The translations under genes and the position numbers were made by a program. The notes under the pieces were generated by a model. It made no database searches, was not told the origin of the DNA, and was given only the letters and a program-made list of their open reading frames with translations. 64,000 nucleotides of DNA from Methanococcoides burtonii DSM 6242 (lineage in GTDB: Archaea; Halobacteriota; Methanosarcinia; Methanosarcinales; Methanosarcinaceae), in assembly GCF_000013725.1 (NCBI RefSeq), contig NC_007955.1, forward strand, positions 2,449,579-2,513,578. The letters run 5' to 3'. Shown in pieces: positions 17,391-27,131 of this stretch; position 1 is the first letter of the stretch, and every line of letters starts with the position of its first letter.

Positions 17391-17945
17391 TCATTCATTT
17401 TCCCAGATATAGCGATTCTCATCAAGGAATCTATGCTGGTCTTCCGTTCTCGACCGCGTATATATCAACGCTGCCGGGTGGAATATCTTGAGCACGTTCT
17501 TGCCTTCAAGCATCTCAACAGCTCCCCATTTCATCTTATGGCCACTGCAATATGCTTTCTCTGCTGTGTTCCCAAGCAGGACTATAAGGTTCGGGTCAAG
17601 CAGCTGGATCTGCCTGATCAGGAAAGGTTTACAGCAATCCAGCTCCTTTTTGTTGGGATTGCGGTTATTTGGTGGCCTGCACTTGATAGTATTGATGACA
17701 GCCCAATCAGAGCTTTCAAGTCCCATATATTCAATAAGCTCATCCAGTATCTTCCCTGCACGACCACAGAAAGGCACGCCTGTTTCGTCTTCTTTCTTCC
17801 CCGGAGCTTCACCTATAAAAAGCACTTTCGGCTCATCGGAACCCTTGCGTACGACCTTGTTAATGACCGTTTCAGAAAGAGGGCATGCCGTACAATCAAG
17901 GATGTCCTTCTCCACACCCTCTAGTGTTGTCCACTCGTTTTTCAT
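17391..17945 (-). CDS. udg: Uracil-DNA glycosylase, family 4 (Fe-S type)
   Basis: This 184-residue enzyme removes uracil from DNA. The N-terminal CTACPLSE gives two of the four [4Fe-4S] cysteines. Motif GEAPGKKEDETGVPF (about 46-60) holds the water-activating and uracil-binding residues. The remaining cysteines are in IKCRPPNNRNP and DCCKPF, and the leucine-loop motif is HPAALIYTRS. The start overlaps the end of pcc1 by four bases, so it is in an operon with pcc1 and recJ: a DNA-maintenance unit. Confidence 0.95.
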   Translation of the reverse strand: MKNEWTTLEGVEKDILDCTACPLSETVINKVVRKGSDEPKVLFIGEAPGKKEDETGVPFCGRAGKILDELIEYMGLESSDWAVINTIKCRPPNNRNPNKKELDCCKPFLIRQIQLLDPNLIVLLGNTAEKAYCSGHKMKWGAVEMLEGKNVLKIFHPAALIYTRSRTEDQHRFLDENRYIWENE

Positions 17946-18181
17946 TCTTTGTCCTCTATCTCACATATAACATCTTCAGCTATCTTTGCGTTCATCAAAA
18001 GATCATCAACGGTTGCTATCAGGGATGATATCTTCTCGGTCCTGATCGTGATCACAGCTTTATCTTCATTTATCTCCGTCTCCATGTTCGAGAGATTGTC
18101 CGGCTTCAATGAAAGGGCGACCTTTTCAGCGATGCTGGGTGCATCAGTACTGATTAACTCAATGGTGGTGGATATTTTCAT
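17942..18181 (-). CDS. pcc1: KEOPS complex subunit Pcc1
   Basis: A 79-residue alpha/beta protein matching archaeal Pcc1: ELISTDAPSIAEKVALSLKPDN, a central strand (AVITIRTEKISSL), then a helix. Pcc1 dimerises and scaffolds Kae1 in the KEOPS complex, which makes the N6-threonylcarbamoyl modification at position 37 of ANN-decoding tRNAs. It lies nine bases downstream of recJ and overlaps udg. Confidence 0.9.
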   Translation of the reverse strand: MKISTTIELISTDAPSIAEKVALSLKPDNLSNMETEINEDKAVITIRTEKISSLIATVDDLLMNAKIAEDVICEIEDKE

Positions 18182-18190
18182 GTTTTTACA

Positions 18191-19504
18191 TCAGGAAAGC
18201 TGTTCAGCAACGATGTCATCTACAAGAGCAATGAACTCCTCTATTTTTTCCGGTTCTACAGAAGCTCCGGATGCGATATTGTGTCCGCCACCTTGCCCGC
18301 CAACCGCATCGGCTGCTGTTCGCATGGCATATGCAAGGTCAAGCCCTTTGCTGACAAGTTCTCTTGTCCCTCTTGACGATATCTTCACTTTACCTTCCAC
18401 CTTATTAATGGCAACAAAAGGCATATCGGGATGGATGTATCGTATGACAGTGCTTGCTATCATCCCTGTGGACTCGAGGTCATCACCTATCAGATAATAA
18501 ATACTCTTCCCCTTTTGCAATAGCCCCTCAGCTTTATTTATGTCGTTGACAATTGCTTTCTGGCTCTGGGTGGTCATCTCCTTTGCTTCGTCAAGGGTTG
18601 AATCATCTCTCATGCAAAGAGCAAGTGCAAGTCCTGGAACTTTCTTTTTTCCACAAGTGTTCATTATGGCAACAAGATCATAGACGTTCTTCACAACTTC
18701 ATTGTTCAGAATATAAACATCGCCCACAGCAGCATCGATAGCTTCAGGACTTGCTCTTTTTGTAAGCTTCAATACAATGGTCGATATCAGTTTTTGCAGT
18801 TTATCACTGTCCATTGAATCGATGTCACCATGTATCTCGAGCATGTCAAGGAAACTGTCTATCTTTTCACGATCTCCTGTGATGTCAAGATAAGGCTCGG
18901 GTGTGTTTTCCAGTATATCAGCAATGTCCCCACTGCCTACTTTCAATCCCTTCTTGATGGAAATGACTCCAGCTTCCACAGCCTCGTCCAGTATTATCTT
19001 GTTCGCCGTTTCAAAAAGCTGCTTATCCCCAACTGCACCGGCAATTGCAATACCGGCAAGGTCTACATTTTCATGATCAAGTCCCTTTGCTACTAGATAT
19101 GTAGTGGTAGCTCCGCATAGGTGGACAGCACCATCGATGCCGAACATATGCGGATTTATCATGGCCTTGGCAGGGGAATCTCCGACCGGTTTATGGTGGT
19201 CGATGACAATTGTATCGTGCAGTACCTTTCCAATGATATCTGGTTGACCGCTGCCCATGTCACAGAAGATTACGATATCTCCTTCGTTAGTTGTCTCATT
19301 GATCATCTCGGCAACACTGTCTTCGAGCCTGCTTACGATCGTAAGGTGATATGGTATGTTCTTTCTGAGGAGCGCCTGGCAGATGATAGCAGCAGATGAT
19401 ATTCCGTCAGCATCGTTATGGGAAATGACACGTGCATGGCTGTATTCTTCTATAATGTCTGCTATCTGCTCTGCAAGTTCGCTTATTTTTTGCATTTCTA
19501 TCAA
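18191..19504 (-). CDS. DHH-family phosphoesterase, archaeal RecJ-like
   Basis: A 437-residue protein with DHH motif I SHNDADGISSAA, motif II VIFCDMGSGQ, motif III VIDHHKP and a C-terminal DHHA1 domain with GGQGGGHNIASGAS. These are the metal-binding motifs of RecJ-like single-strand nucleases. Archaeal members (GAN/aRecJ) bind GINS and DNA primase or degrade RNA/DNA from an end. It is first in the recJ-pcc1-udg operon. The DNA versus RNA substrate cannot be told from sequence. Confidence 0.93.
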   Translation of the reverse strand: MIEMQKISELAEQIADIIEEYSHARVISHNDADGISSAAIICQALLRKNIPYHLTIVSRLEDSVAEMINETTNEGDIVIFCDMGSGQPDIIGKVLHDTIVIDHHKPVGDSPAKAMINPHMFGIDGAVHLCGATTTYLVAKGLDHENVDLAGIAIAGAVGDKQLFETANKIILDEAVEAGVISIKKGLKVGSGDIADILENTPEPYLDITGDREKIDSFLDMLEIHGDIDSMDSDKLQKLISTIVLKLTKRASPEAIDAAVGDVYILNNEVVKNVYDLVAIMNTCGKKKVPGLALALCMRDDSTLDEAKEMTTQSQKAIVNDINKAEGLLQKGKSIYYLIGDDLESTGMIASTVIRYIHPDMPFVAINKVEGKVKISSRGTRELVSKGLDLAYAMRTAADAVGGQGGGHNIASGASVEPEKIEEFIALVDDIVAEQLS

Positions 19505-19559
19505 TCAGATCACCCGTATGTACAACCTTAAATACATAAATAACAACAAAGATCCGGCG

Positions 19560-20750
19560 TTATCGAACAACCTCTCCGGGTCTGGTATAGCTTCCACTTT
19601 CCATAACGGTTCCAACGTTGATGCTGGAATTTATTCCTGTGTGAACGTCATCACCCATTATGACTCCAAGTTTCCTTCTTCCCGAATCCGTTAGTTTGCC
19701 TTTAATTTTCACTTTGATGTTCTTACCATCGTGGCGCAGATTGGCAACCTTAGTTCCGGCACCGAAATTACACTTTCTGCCTATAATACTGTCTCCCAGA
19801 TACGTGAGGTGTCCTATATTCGTACCATCCATTATTATGCTGTTTTTCACTTCAACGGCATTTCCGATGTGCACATCATTTCCAATGGCAGTTGAAGGGC
19901 GTATGAAACAATTAGGTCCTATGTCACAGTCATTTCCTATGATCACCGGTCCGATAATGTATGCGCCATTACGTATCAGAGTTCCTCTTCCAACACTCAC
20001 ATCCCCGATAAGGGTGGCATTGGGTTCAATGACTCCTTTTACGGAAGGTTCCATTTGGTTCAAAAGGACTGCGTTCGCATCCAGCATGTCCCAGGGTCTT
20101 CCGATATCTATCCATTCTTCTTCCAGTATCTCATATCCGACATCTGCATCACTGTTGATGAGCATCTGAAGGGAATCGGTTATCTCGTATTCTTCTCTTG
20201 GTGATAATGTCGTCTGTTCGATAAGGTCGAAGATGGCTTCGCTGAAAAGGTAAATTCCGGCATTTGCAAGGTCCGTTGGTGGAAACTCTGGTTTTTCTAT
20301 GATATTTATGACCTTATTTCCATCAGTTTCAATAACGCCGAAATCTGATGGATTGTCCACACGTTTTACAGTTATTACTGCATCCTCTTTCCTTTCTATC
20401 ATGTGTTCAATGTGGTCGGAACTGACTAGTACATCGCCATTCAGGACTATGAACTTCTCTTTGACATGACCTTTTGCATATCCGATAGCGTTTGCAGTGC
20501 CAAGTTGCTCTTCCTGATGTACATGGTCAATTGTAACATTCCATCTATCGCCATTTCCAAAATATTGCTCGATGACTTCTTCATGATATCCTGTGATAAA
20601 AACGAATCCGTCAATTCCTGCTTCGATGGCAGAATCCACGATATGCTCTAACATGGGCTTGTTGGCGACAGGAAGCATGACCTTTGGAATGGATGATGTT
20701 AAAGGGCGCATTCGGGTGCCTTCTCCCGCTGCAAGTATGACAGCTTTCAA
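19560..20750 (-). CDS. Bifunctional sugar-1-phosphate nucleotidylyltransferase/acetyltransferase (GlmU-like)
   Basis: A 396-residue protein. The N-terminal nucleotidyltransferase domain begins [20 protein letters not shown], the NTP-binding signature. From about 240 it has left-handed beta-helix hexapeptide repeats (for example [20 protein letters not shown]), typical of acyltransferases. Archaeal enzymes of this form acetylate glucosamine-1-phosphate and then make UDP-GlcNAc. It overlaps glmM by four bases and is last in a four-gene operon. A paralogue stands first in the same operon. Confidence 0.93.
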   Translation of the reverse strand: MKAVILAAGEGTRMRPLTSSIPKVMLPVANKPMLEHIVDSAIEAGIDGFVFITGYHEEVIEQYFGNGDRWNVTIDHVHQEEQLGTANAIGYAKGHVKEKFIVLNGDVLVSSDHIEHMIERKEDAVITVKRVDNPSDFGVIETDGNKVINIIEKPEFPPTDLANAGIYLFSEAIFDLIEQTTLSPREEYEITDSLQMLINSDADVGYEILEEEWIDIGRPWDMLDANAVLLNQMEPSVKGVIEPNATLIGDVSVGRGTLIRNGAYIIGPVIIGNDCDIGPNCFIRPSTAIGNDVHIGNAVEVKNSIIMDGTNIGHLTYLGDSIIGRKCNFGAGTKVANLRHDGKNIKVKIKGKLTDSGRRKLGVIMGDDVHTGINSSINVGTVMESGSYTRPGEVVR

Positions 20751-22048
20751 TTAAGTGCCTCCTTGATAATGTTCTCTGCCATGCTGAACAATCTATCAGC
20801 ACCTTCTCTTGCTTCGGCTGTGATCCTTATCTTCGGTTCTGTCCCTGAAGGTCTCACAAGAACCCATCCGTTATCCATTTCCACGCGTATTCCATCGATG
20901 TCAGATATCTTCCCGCATTTCTCGAGTTTGGAATGGACCACTTCCATAACATGCGCTTTCCTTTCGTTGTCACATTTCACTGTGCCGCGATATGTGGGAT
21001 AATGTGGTAATTCTTTTTTAAGTTCTGATAATGTTCTGTTCTCTATTAGCTCCATTATCTTTGCAGAAGCGAAGATTCCATCCGGGCAATAGGATATCTT
21101 CGGGAAGATCCAGCTTCCTGAAGGTTCTCCTCCAATGTCGGCATTGCATCTTTTGATCTCTTCTGCAACGTAGACATCTCCGACCCTTGTACGAATGACA
21201 GTTGAGCCGGGCAGGGCATCGTCCACCATCATCGAGGTATCCACGGGTACTACAATTATAGCACCTTCGTCGCATTCATGTCTGGCAAAAAGTGCAAGCA
21301 TCTCATCGCCAGTAATGAACTCTCCCTTCTCGTCGATCGCCATCATCCTGTCTGCATCGCCATCCTGAGCAATGCCAATATCTGCACCGAATTCTTTTAC
21401 GGCTATTTTGAGCAGAGTAAGGTTAGTATCGTTGGGTTCGGGATTGCGTGCCGGGAAGTAACCGTCAGGTTGGGAATTAAGGGTAATGACCTCACACCCC
21501 ATCTTACGGAGCACATATGGAGTTATCGTGCTACCTGCGCCGCATCCGCAGTCAATGATAACACGTTTTGAGGACCTTTTTACATTCTGCAATATCATGT
21601 TGGTGTGCTGGCGGATGGCATTCGCATCTTCTGACACATTGCCAATTTGATCCCAATTGACAGGTTCGAAATCTTCTTTCTCTATGCATTCCTCTATCTC
21701 TTCCTGCTGGCTGGAATCAAAGGCCATCCCATCAGGGTTCCATAACTTTATTCCTACATATTCTGCGGGATTATGGGATGCAGTTATCATTACTCCACAA
21801 TCGTAGTCCTTTGTTGCATATGCAAGGGTTGGGGTACTGACCATTCCGATTCGTACAACATCACAGCCTGCTGAAAGAAGCCCGGAAATGATTGCGTGTT
21901 CTATCATCTCTCCTGCAATGCGCGGGTCACGGCCTACAACTGCACTCCTTTTTGTTTTCCCGAGTGCAAGACCTACCTTCAGGGCAAGATCTGTTGTAAC
22001 TTCCTTATTGGTAATTCCTCTTATTCCGGATGATCCGAATAATTTCAT
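20747..22048 (-). CDS. glmM: Phosphoglucosamine mutase
   Basis: A 433-residue phosphohexomutase that converts glucosamine-6-phosphate to glucosamine-1-phosphate. The catalytic phosphoserine is S91 in [10 protein letters not shown]. The magnesium loop is DGDADRMM (about 236-243), the sugar-binding loop is GGEPSG, and the phosphate-binding loop is [11 protein letters not shown] at the C-terminus. Its position between glmS and the GlmU-like gene supports the glucosamine assignment over plain phosphomannomutase. Confidence 0.95.
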   Translation of the reverse strand: MKLFGSSGIRGITNKEVTTDLALKVGLALGKTKRSAVVGRDPRIAGEMIEHAIISGLLSAGCDVVRIGMVSTPTLAYATKDYDCGVMITASHNPAEYVGIKLWNPDGMAFDSSQQEEIEECIEKEDFEPVNWDQIGNVSEDANAIRQHTNMILQNVKRSSKRVIIDCGCGAGSTITPYVLRKMGCEVITLNSQPDGYFPARNPEPNDTNLTLLKIAVKEFGADIGIAQDGDADRMMAIDEKGEFITGDEMLALFARHECDEGAIIVVPVDTSMMVDDALPGSTVIRTRVGDVYVAEEIKRCNADIGGEPSGSWIFPKISYCPDGIFASAKIMELIENRTLSELKKELPHYPTYRGTVKCDNERKAHVMEVVHSKLEKCGKISDIDGIRVEMDNGWVLVRPSGTEPKIRITAEAREGADRLFSMAENIIKEALN

Positions 22049-22067
22049 ATAATAGCTCCATTTTTTC

Positions 22068-23912
22068 TTATTCTACGGTTACGCTTTTTGCAAGGTTCTT
22101 TGGCTTATCAATAGAGCAATCCTTTGCAAGGGCGGTATAATATGCAAGCAATTGCAGTACAACGGATGACAGTATTGGTGCAAGCATTTCATGTGTCGGT
22201 GGAATGCGCAGTACATAGTCAACATATTTCTCTATCTCCGTATCACCTTTTTCTGCTACGGCAATGACTCTGGCTTCTCTGGCTTTTACTTCCTTTATGT
22301 TGCTCAATATCTTGTCATAGACATGCCCCTTTGTAGCAATTGCGACAACAGGGGTTCCCTCATCAAGAAGGGCCAGTGGTCCGTGCTTTAATTCTCCACC
22401 GGCAAAGCCTTCTGCATGTATATATGATATCTCTTTAAGCTTTAGTGCACCCTCTAGTGCAACAGGGTAATTCACATTTCTTCCAACAAAGAAATAATCC
22501 CTCTCTTCTGCGAAGATCTCAGCACATTCACGGATCTCTGCTTTGCGGTTCAATATCTTCTGTATCTTTCCCGGAATCCTTTTAAGTTCTATCAGCAGAT
22601 CCTTCGCTTCATTTGTGTTGATGGTTCCTCTGGTCCTTGCAAAACGTATGGAAAGTAAGTAAAGAATTATAAGTTGGGCGGTAAATGTCTTTGTAGCGGC
22701 AACTCCGATTTCCGGTCCTGCTCTTGTATAAAGAACGCTGTCTACAACTCTTGTTATGCTGCTGCCGACAACATTGGTTATGGCAATGGAATTACAACCG
22801 TAGGCTTTGCAGCTTTTGACGGCGGCGAGGGTGTCTGCTGTTTCACCGGATTGTGTTATGGCAATTGAAAGGACATTGTTTCTCATTATCGGATTGCCAT
22901 ATCGGAACTCTGAACCGATATCTACATCAGTGTGTATTCCGGCAAGTTTCTCAAAAAGATATTTTCCGAGAAGTCCTGCATTCCATGATGTTCCGCAGGC
23001 AATTATCTCGATCCTGTCAATATTCCTGATATCTTCATCGGATATGTTCAATTCTTCCAGATTGACTGAACCATCAAGTTCGGATAGCTTTCCTGCGAAC
23101 GTGTCATAAACAGAAGTCGCTTGCTCGTGTATCTCTTTAAGCATGAAATGTTCATAGCCTGCCTTTTCTGCTGCTTCGATATCCCAGTTGATGGTAGTCG
23201 TTTCTTTTTCAATCACGTTTCCGTCTATATCGTAAAATTCTACTCCATTTGGCTGCATTTTAACGATGTTCAGGTCATCCACAAAAACTACTTTTTTTGT
23301 GTGGCTTAAAAAAGCTGTAACATCCGATGCTGCATAATATTCACCATTGCCCATACCTATTATTAAGGGGCTATCTTTTCTGGCTGCCAGCATGGTATCA
23401 GGTTCGCTGCTGCAAACAGTTGCAATTGCATATGATCCTTCTAATTCTTTTAGTGCTTGTTGAAGTGCAGTGAAAAAGTCGCATATCTTTTTAGTGTTGG
23501 TTGCACTGCCATATAATTTTGAATGTATAAGATGTGCAATGACCTCTGTATCAGTTTCAGAGAGGAATGTATATCCTTCTTTTTGTAATTGTTCTTTTAT
23601 GCTCAGATAGTTCTCAATGATCCCATTATGAACTACTGATATGTTGCCTGAGTTGTGTGGGTGGGAGTTGATGGTACTTGGTACTCCATGTGTGGCCCAG
23701 CGAGTGTGTCCGATGCCGATGTTCCCCTTTATATCGTCTTTGAGTATTTTTTCAAGGTCATTTATTTTACCAATGGTCTTGTATGTGTCTATGGTTTTAT
23801 TTAGTAGTGTTATGCCTGCGGAGTCATAACCTCTGTATTCCAGCTTTTTCAATGACTCTACTAATATGGGTGCTGCATTCTGTGTTCCCACGTATCCTAT
23901 AATTCCACACAT
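22068..23912 (-). CDS. glmS: Glutamine-fructose-6-phosphate aminotransferase (isomerizing)
   Basis: A 614-residue enzyme that makes glucosamine-6-phosphate from fructose-6-phosphate and glutamine. The N-terminal class II glutaminase starts MCGIIGYVG with catalytic C2 and includes YRGYDSAG and GHTRWATHG. Two SIS domains follow, with [12 protein letters not shown] in the first, and the C-terminus ends [13 protein letters not shown] as in all GlmS. It is second in the operon. No glmS ribozyme is seen upstream, where only 11 bases separate it from the preceding gene. Confidence 0.98.
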   Translation of the reverse strand: MCGIIGYVGTQNAAPILVESLKKLEYRGYDSAGITLLNKTIDTYKTIGKINDLEKILKDDIKGNIGIGHTRWATHGVPSTINSHPHNSGNISVVHNGIIENYLSIKEQLQKEGYTFLSETDTEVIAHLIHSKLYGSATNTKKICDFFTALQQALKELEGSYAIATVCSSEPDTMLAARKDSPLIIGMGNGEYYAASDVTAFLSHTKKVVFVDDLNIVKMQPNGVEFYDIDGNVIEKETTTINWDIEAAEKAGYEHFMLKEIHEQATSVYDTFAGKLSELDGSVNLEELNISDEDIRNIDRIEIIACGTSWNAGLLGKYLFEKLAGIHTDVDIGSEFRYGNPIMRNNVLSIAITQSGETADTLAAVKSCKAYGCNSIAITNVVGSSITRVVDSVLYTRAGPEIGVAATKTFTAQLIILYLLSIRFARTRGTINTNEAKDLLIELKRIPGKIQKILNRKAEIRECAEIFAEERDYFFVGRNVNYPVALEGALKLKEISYIHAEGFAGGELKHGPLALLDEGTPVVAIATKGHVYDKILSNIKEVKAREARVIAVAEKGDTEIEKYVDYVLRIPPTHEMLAPILSSVVLQLLAYYTALAKDCSIDKPKNLAKSVTVE

Positions 23913-23923
23913 TTTACTACCTC

Positions 23924-25141
23924 TTAGATCACAATGGAATTTTCAGGCAAATTGCGGGATATGATCTTTCCTGAATCTATGTTGCAGTTCGATGATATCA
24001 TTACTCCGGCTTTGACAAGTACTCCGTGGCCGATAATTGTGTCATCACCTGTGATAGTTCCCAACTTTTCAGCTGTTTGGATATCGTCTTCCAGTTCTAT
24101 CTTGATGTTCTCTTTGTCCTCTGTGATGAAGTAAGGGCCGATGGAATTATTCATTCCGATCACAGAGTTGGATATGTGTGAATGATTTCCTATTCTGGTA
24201 TTGTTCATGATAATGCTGTTCTGTAGGTGGGAGAATGAGCCTATGGTTACGTTGTCGCCTATTGTTGTGGATGGGAGGATGACCACGGTTGGCGCGATTT
24301 CACAATTGTCTCCGATAATGGCAGGTCCTACGATGTAACATCCTGATCTTATTATTGTATTGTTTCCAATACTAACATTTCCTCGAATTATGGCACCTTC
24401 TTCAACAGTACCTTTTATTCCATAATCTTTGGACCTATCAAGAACGATCGAATTGTCTTTTAATATATCCCATGAAAAAACGGCATCGATCCATAATGAA
24501 TTTGTTATTGTATGGTCTACCTGGAGGCCATCATCGATCATCTGTTGTAATGTATCTGTTATTGCGAATTCTCCCATTTGAGATATGGGGGTTTGCTCGA
24601 TCCTTTCAAAAATATTCTGGTCGAACATGTATATGCCTGTGTTTATCACATGGCTTACTTCAGCGGTAGGTTTTTCAACTATTTTTTTCACTTTTTTGCC
24701 ATCACAAACGATGACTCCATATCCGCGAGTGTTTTCCTTTCTTGCTGTTAAGATTGTCGCATTTCCATTATGGTTATCAAGAAGGTCCTTTATGGTGTTT
24801 GCTTCTATTACATTGTCCCCGTTTAGAACAAGGAATGTTTCATCTTCTTCTCCCATTAACTCTGCAACCTGCTTTATGGCATGTGCTGTTCCAAGTTGTG
24901 CTTTCTGGTGAACATATGTTATGTTAATCCCAAAATCGATCCCATCTTCAAAATAGTCCATTATGCGTTCTTTTTCATAACCTACTACAAGTATAAGGTC
25001 CTTTATCTCGTTTTTTGCGAGCGAGTCAATTACATGCTCGATGATTGGTTTATTTGCGACGGGAAGCATAACCTTTGAACGTGTCAGTGTGAGTGGTCTG
25101 CAACGTAATCCTTCTCCGGCAGCCAGAATTACAGCTTTCAT
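23924..25141 (-). CDS. Sugar-1-phosphate nucleotidylyltransferase with hexapeptide domain
   Basis: A 405-residue paralogue of the operon's last gene, beginning [20 protein letters not shown], with the same nucleotidyltransferase and left-handed beta-helix architecture (VSIGNNTIIRSGCYIVGPAI). The arginine-rich signature has RCRP in place of RMRP. It leads the operon. The two copies could split the uridylyl- and acetyl-transfer steps, or one may use another sugar such as glucose-1-phosphate. Sequence alone does not decide. Confidence 0.88.
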   Translation of the reverse strand: MKAVILAAGEGLRCRPLTLTRSKVMLPVANKPIIEHVIDSLAKNEIKDLILVVGYEKERIMDYFEDGIDFGINITYVHQKAQLGTAHAIKQVAELMGEEDETFLVLNGDNVIEANTIKDLLDNHNGNATILTARKENTRGYGVIVCDGKKVKKIVEKPTAEVSHVINTGIYMFDQNIFERIEQTPISQMGEFAITDTLQQMIDDGLQVDHTITNSLWIDAVFSWDILKDNSIVLDRSKDYGIKGTVEEGAIIRGNVSIGNNTIIRSGCYIVGPAIIGDNCEIAPTVVILPSTTIGDNVTIGSFSHLQNSIIMNNTRIGNHSHISNSVIGMNNSIGPYFITEDKENIKIELEDDIQTAEKLGTITGDDTIIGHGVLVKAGVMISSNCNIDSGKIISRNLPENSIVI

Positions 25142-25390
25142 GTCTAGTAGTGGTCATTCTATGAATTTATATCTTGCCTTTTAGAGATTTTTGAGAATCC
25201 AATTAGGGAGTCTGTATAGCTGAAGCTATGGGAATGGCAAGATTGCAAGCGGGTGAGGTAGTTGTGTAGCGAGGGTGATGGGATGTGCTATGCTGAGCAT
25301 ACTGTATAATGAATATGATAAGTTTAAAAAAGTAATTAGATGCTCGGCATGAGCCGAACATCAATAAATTGACAAGAGTGGCCAGGCCAC
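25142..25390 (-). terminator. Spacer with uS15 terminator hairpins
   Basis: On the minus strand just after the uS15 stop, AGTGGCC/GGCCACT (25377-25391) forms a hairpin. A second hairpin, with arms 25339-25348 and 25353-25362 (one mismatch), is followed by TAATTACTTTTTT. The remainder up to the nucleotidyltransferase start would hold the glm operon promoter. I see no gene here. Confidence 0.6.
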
Positions 25391-25849
25391 TTATCTTGTG
25401 ATCAACATTTCTGCAGTTTCTGGTTTGTATTTCCAGTCAATAGGGAGTACCTTTGTAGACTGGTAATATTTCACGAGCCTTCTGATCTTTGATTCAGCTG
25501 ACTGCAATGATCTCTTGTTGTGTACATCCTTGTTGTTAACTACAAGGTGTTTACGCAATCCGATAGCCTTTACAATTAGGTTGTAGAGGTCTTCAGGTAC
25601 GTTTGGTTCCTCGCTGTTGTCTCTCAGGATTTCTGTTACCTTCTTTCCTGTTGCGAGTTTAACGTCAGGTACACCATAGTTGTCTCTGAGTACCATTCCA
25701 ATTACACTTGTAGAGTTGCCCTGTTTCCAGAGGTCAAGTACTACTTTTGTAATCTCTTCTGTTGTTGCTGTGGACCATGCTGGTGATTCTGATCTGATCG
25801 GTTTTGTTGAACCGGATTTTCCTTTTGTACGGGTATGCATTTTAGCCAT
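25391..25849 (-). CDS. rps15: Ribosomal protein uS15
   Basis: A 152-residue archaeal-type S15, which binds the central domain of 16S rRNA. The archaeal N-terminal extension ([17 protein letters not shown]) precedes the core; [18 protein letters not shown] is the diagnostic C-terminal helix. A TATA-like TTTATATTAAA lies upstream at about 25983-25993. It appears monocistronic, with terminator hairpins downstream. Confidence 0.97.
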   Translation of the reverse strand: MAKMHTRTKGKSGSTKPIRSESPAWSTATTEEITKVVLDLWKQGNSTSVIGMVLRDNYGVPDVKLATGKKVTEILRDNSEEPNVPEDLYNLIVKAIGLRKHLVVNNKDVHNKRSLQSAESKIRRLVKYYQSTKVLPIDWKYKPETAEMLITR

Positions 25850-26005
25850 AGCATTCCTCCTGATAATTATAATGTGATATTCAATATATTATTGGTTTGA
25901 GTTTGTGCTCAAGTTAAAGGAACGTTGGGAACATTAACTTGAATCGGTACTTTGGCGAAGTGACCTTAATACGCTTGACATTTAATATAAAGGTTATTGT
26001 CTTTT

Positions 26006-27126
26006 TTACCATATGGACAGGGTGATATCAACGTATCCTTTATTGATCTTATTATAGATGGATTCTATCTTTTCGTCCCGGAGTTGTCTAATCTTATTGA
26101 TATCATTGGTAGTTGCCATTTGGGATACTGTATCATTTATTTCCTCTGACATGCTGTTTTTCAGATAGTTCGCAATATTCTTTTGGTTTGCTCGGATCAT
26201 ATCTTGTTCTGTAATTGTTATTGTGTTGTTGAATTCAAAAGGGTACGCTGTATGGGGTATCATCTGTGCTGATGACAGTGCGGCAGCATCGATAGTTTTG
26301 TTGAAACCATCATAATATGTGCCGAATTTAGTTGTGTTCGAGGAGTTGATATGTGTCGTGAGGGTCGTGTCGTTAATTGTACCCAGTAAGTAGCTTTTTG
26401 ATGGTCTGTTATTTGTTGGCAGTGTCACCCTTGAACTTTGTTTTACTGCATCTATTTGCGGCTTGATGCCGACCGAGATCGAGCTTTTGAGTGGATATCC
26501 CTCAACTGGCTCCCACGTTGTATGAAGTTGGTAGCTATATCTTCCTGCTATGCATTTGTCTAGGTATGTATCGATTGCAATACGAGTCTGTTCTTTGTGA
26601 GATATGGCTATTGGATCGACCGTTTGTATGGTGCTGCTATTGTCGATCGATAACGTTAGGATAAGATCTTCTGCTATTATTTCTGCAAATGTGCGGTGAT
26701 TATGCTGCTTATAATATGGTTTGGCAGATGATCCCACTATTAGTTTATCTAGCAGACTACTCGTTCCATTGGTGCTGGAATGTTCTATAATGACTTCCTG
26801 TCTGGATGTAGTAATTGTTGGCGTTGGATGGCCAAGGGGGTGTTGTCGGGTGATGTTCCCATATGTATGTTCACGTCATCCGGGATATCGATGTCTACAT
26901 ATATTGTAGATCCTGTGCCGCGGAAATATATCTGTTCTGAGTTATGCACGATCTTGCTGATCTCTATGAGTGCGCTATCTTCATTCGCTTTTTCTTTCAA
27001 GTCGGCCATTGCAGTGATTGCAAGGGCCATTATCAGCAAGACCAGAATAGCGGTTATTGCAAATCGAAGGGGCAGGGAATCGTCCGCCCTCTCATGTTCT
27101 TTTAGTGATATTTTTGTCGGCAACAT
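26006..27126 (-). pseudogene. Membrane-anchored secreted protein broken by two frameshifts
   Basis: The N-terminal part (from 27126) has a basic leader and one hydrophobic helix (LRFAITAILVLLIMALAITA), then an extracellular-looking region ending DIDIPDDVNIHMGTSPDN. At the run of five C (26836-26840) the sensible reading moves one frame, giving WPSNANNYYIQTG. Near 26795-26803 it moves again to EVIIEHSSTNGTSSLLDKL, which continues without a break to 26006. The three pieces join into one protein of about 370 residues. The C-terminal 243 residues form an open frame but have no independent ribosome site. The leader resembles archaeal pilin-like or exported proteins; function unknown. Confidence 0.6.
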
Positions 27127-27131
27127 TATTT

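Noticed and set aside
22048-22070. glmS ribozyme or riboswitch near glmS
   Set aside because: The gaps around glmS are 11 and 19 bases, too short for such an RNA.
26785-26787. TAG ending the N-terminal piece of the exported protein as a second pyrrolysine
   Set aside because: Reading through gives only a few codons before further stops, whereas frameshifts restore a long sensible protein.
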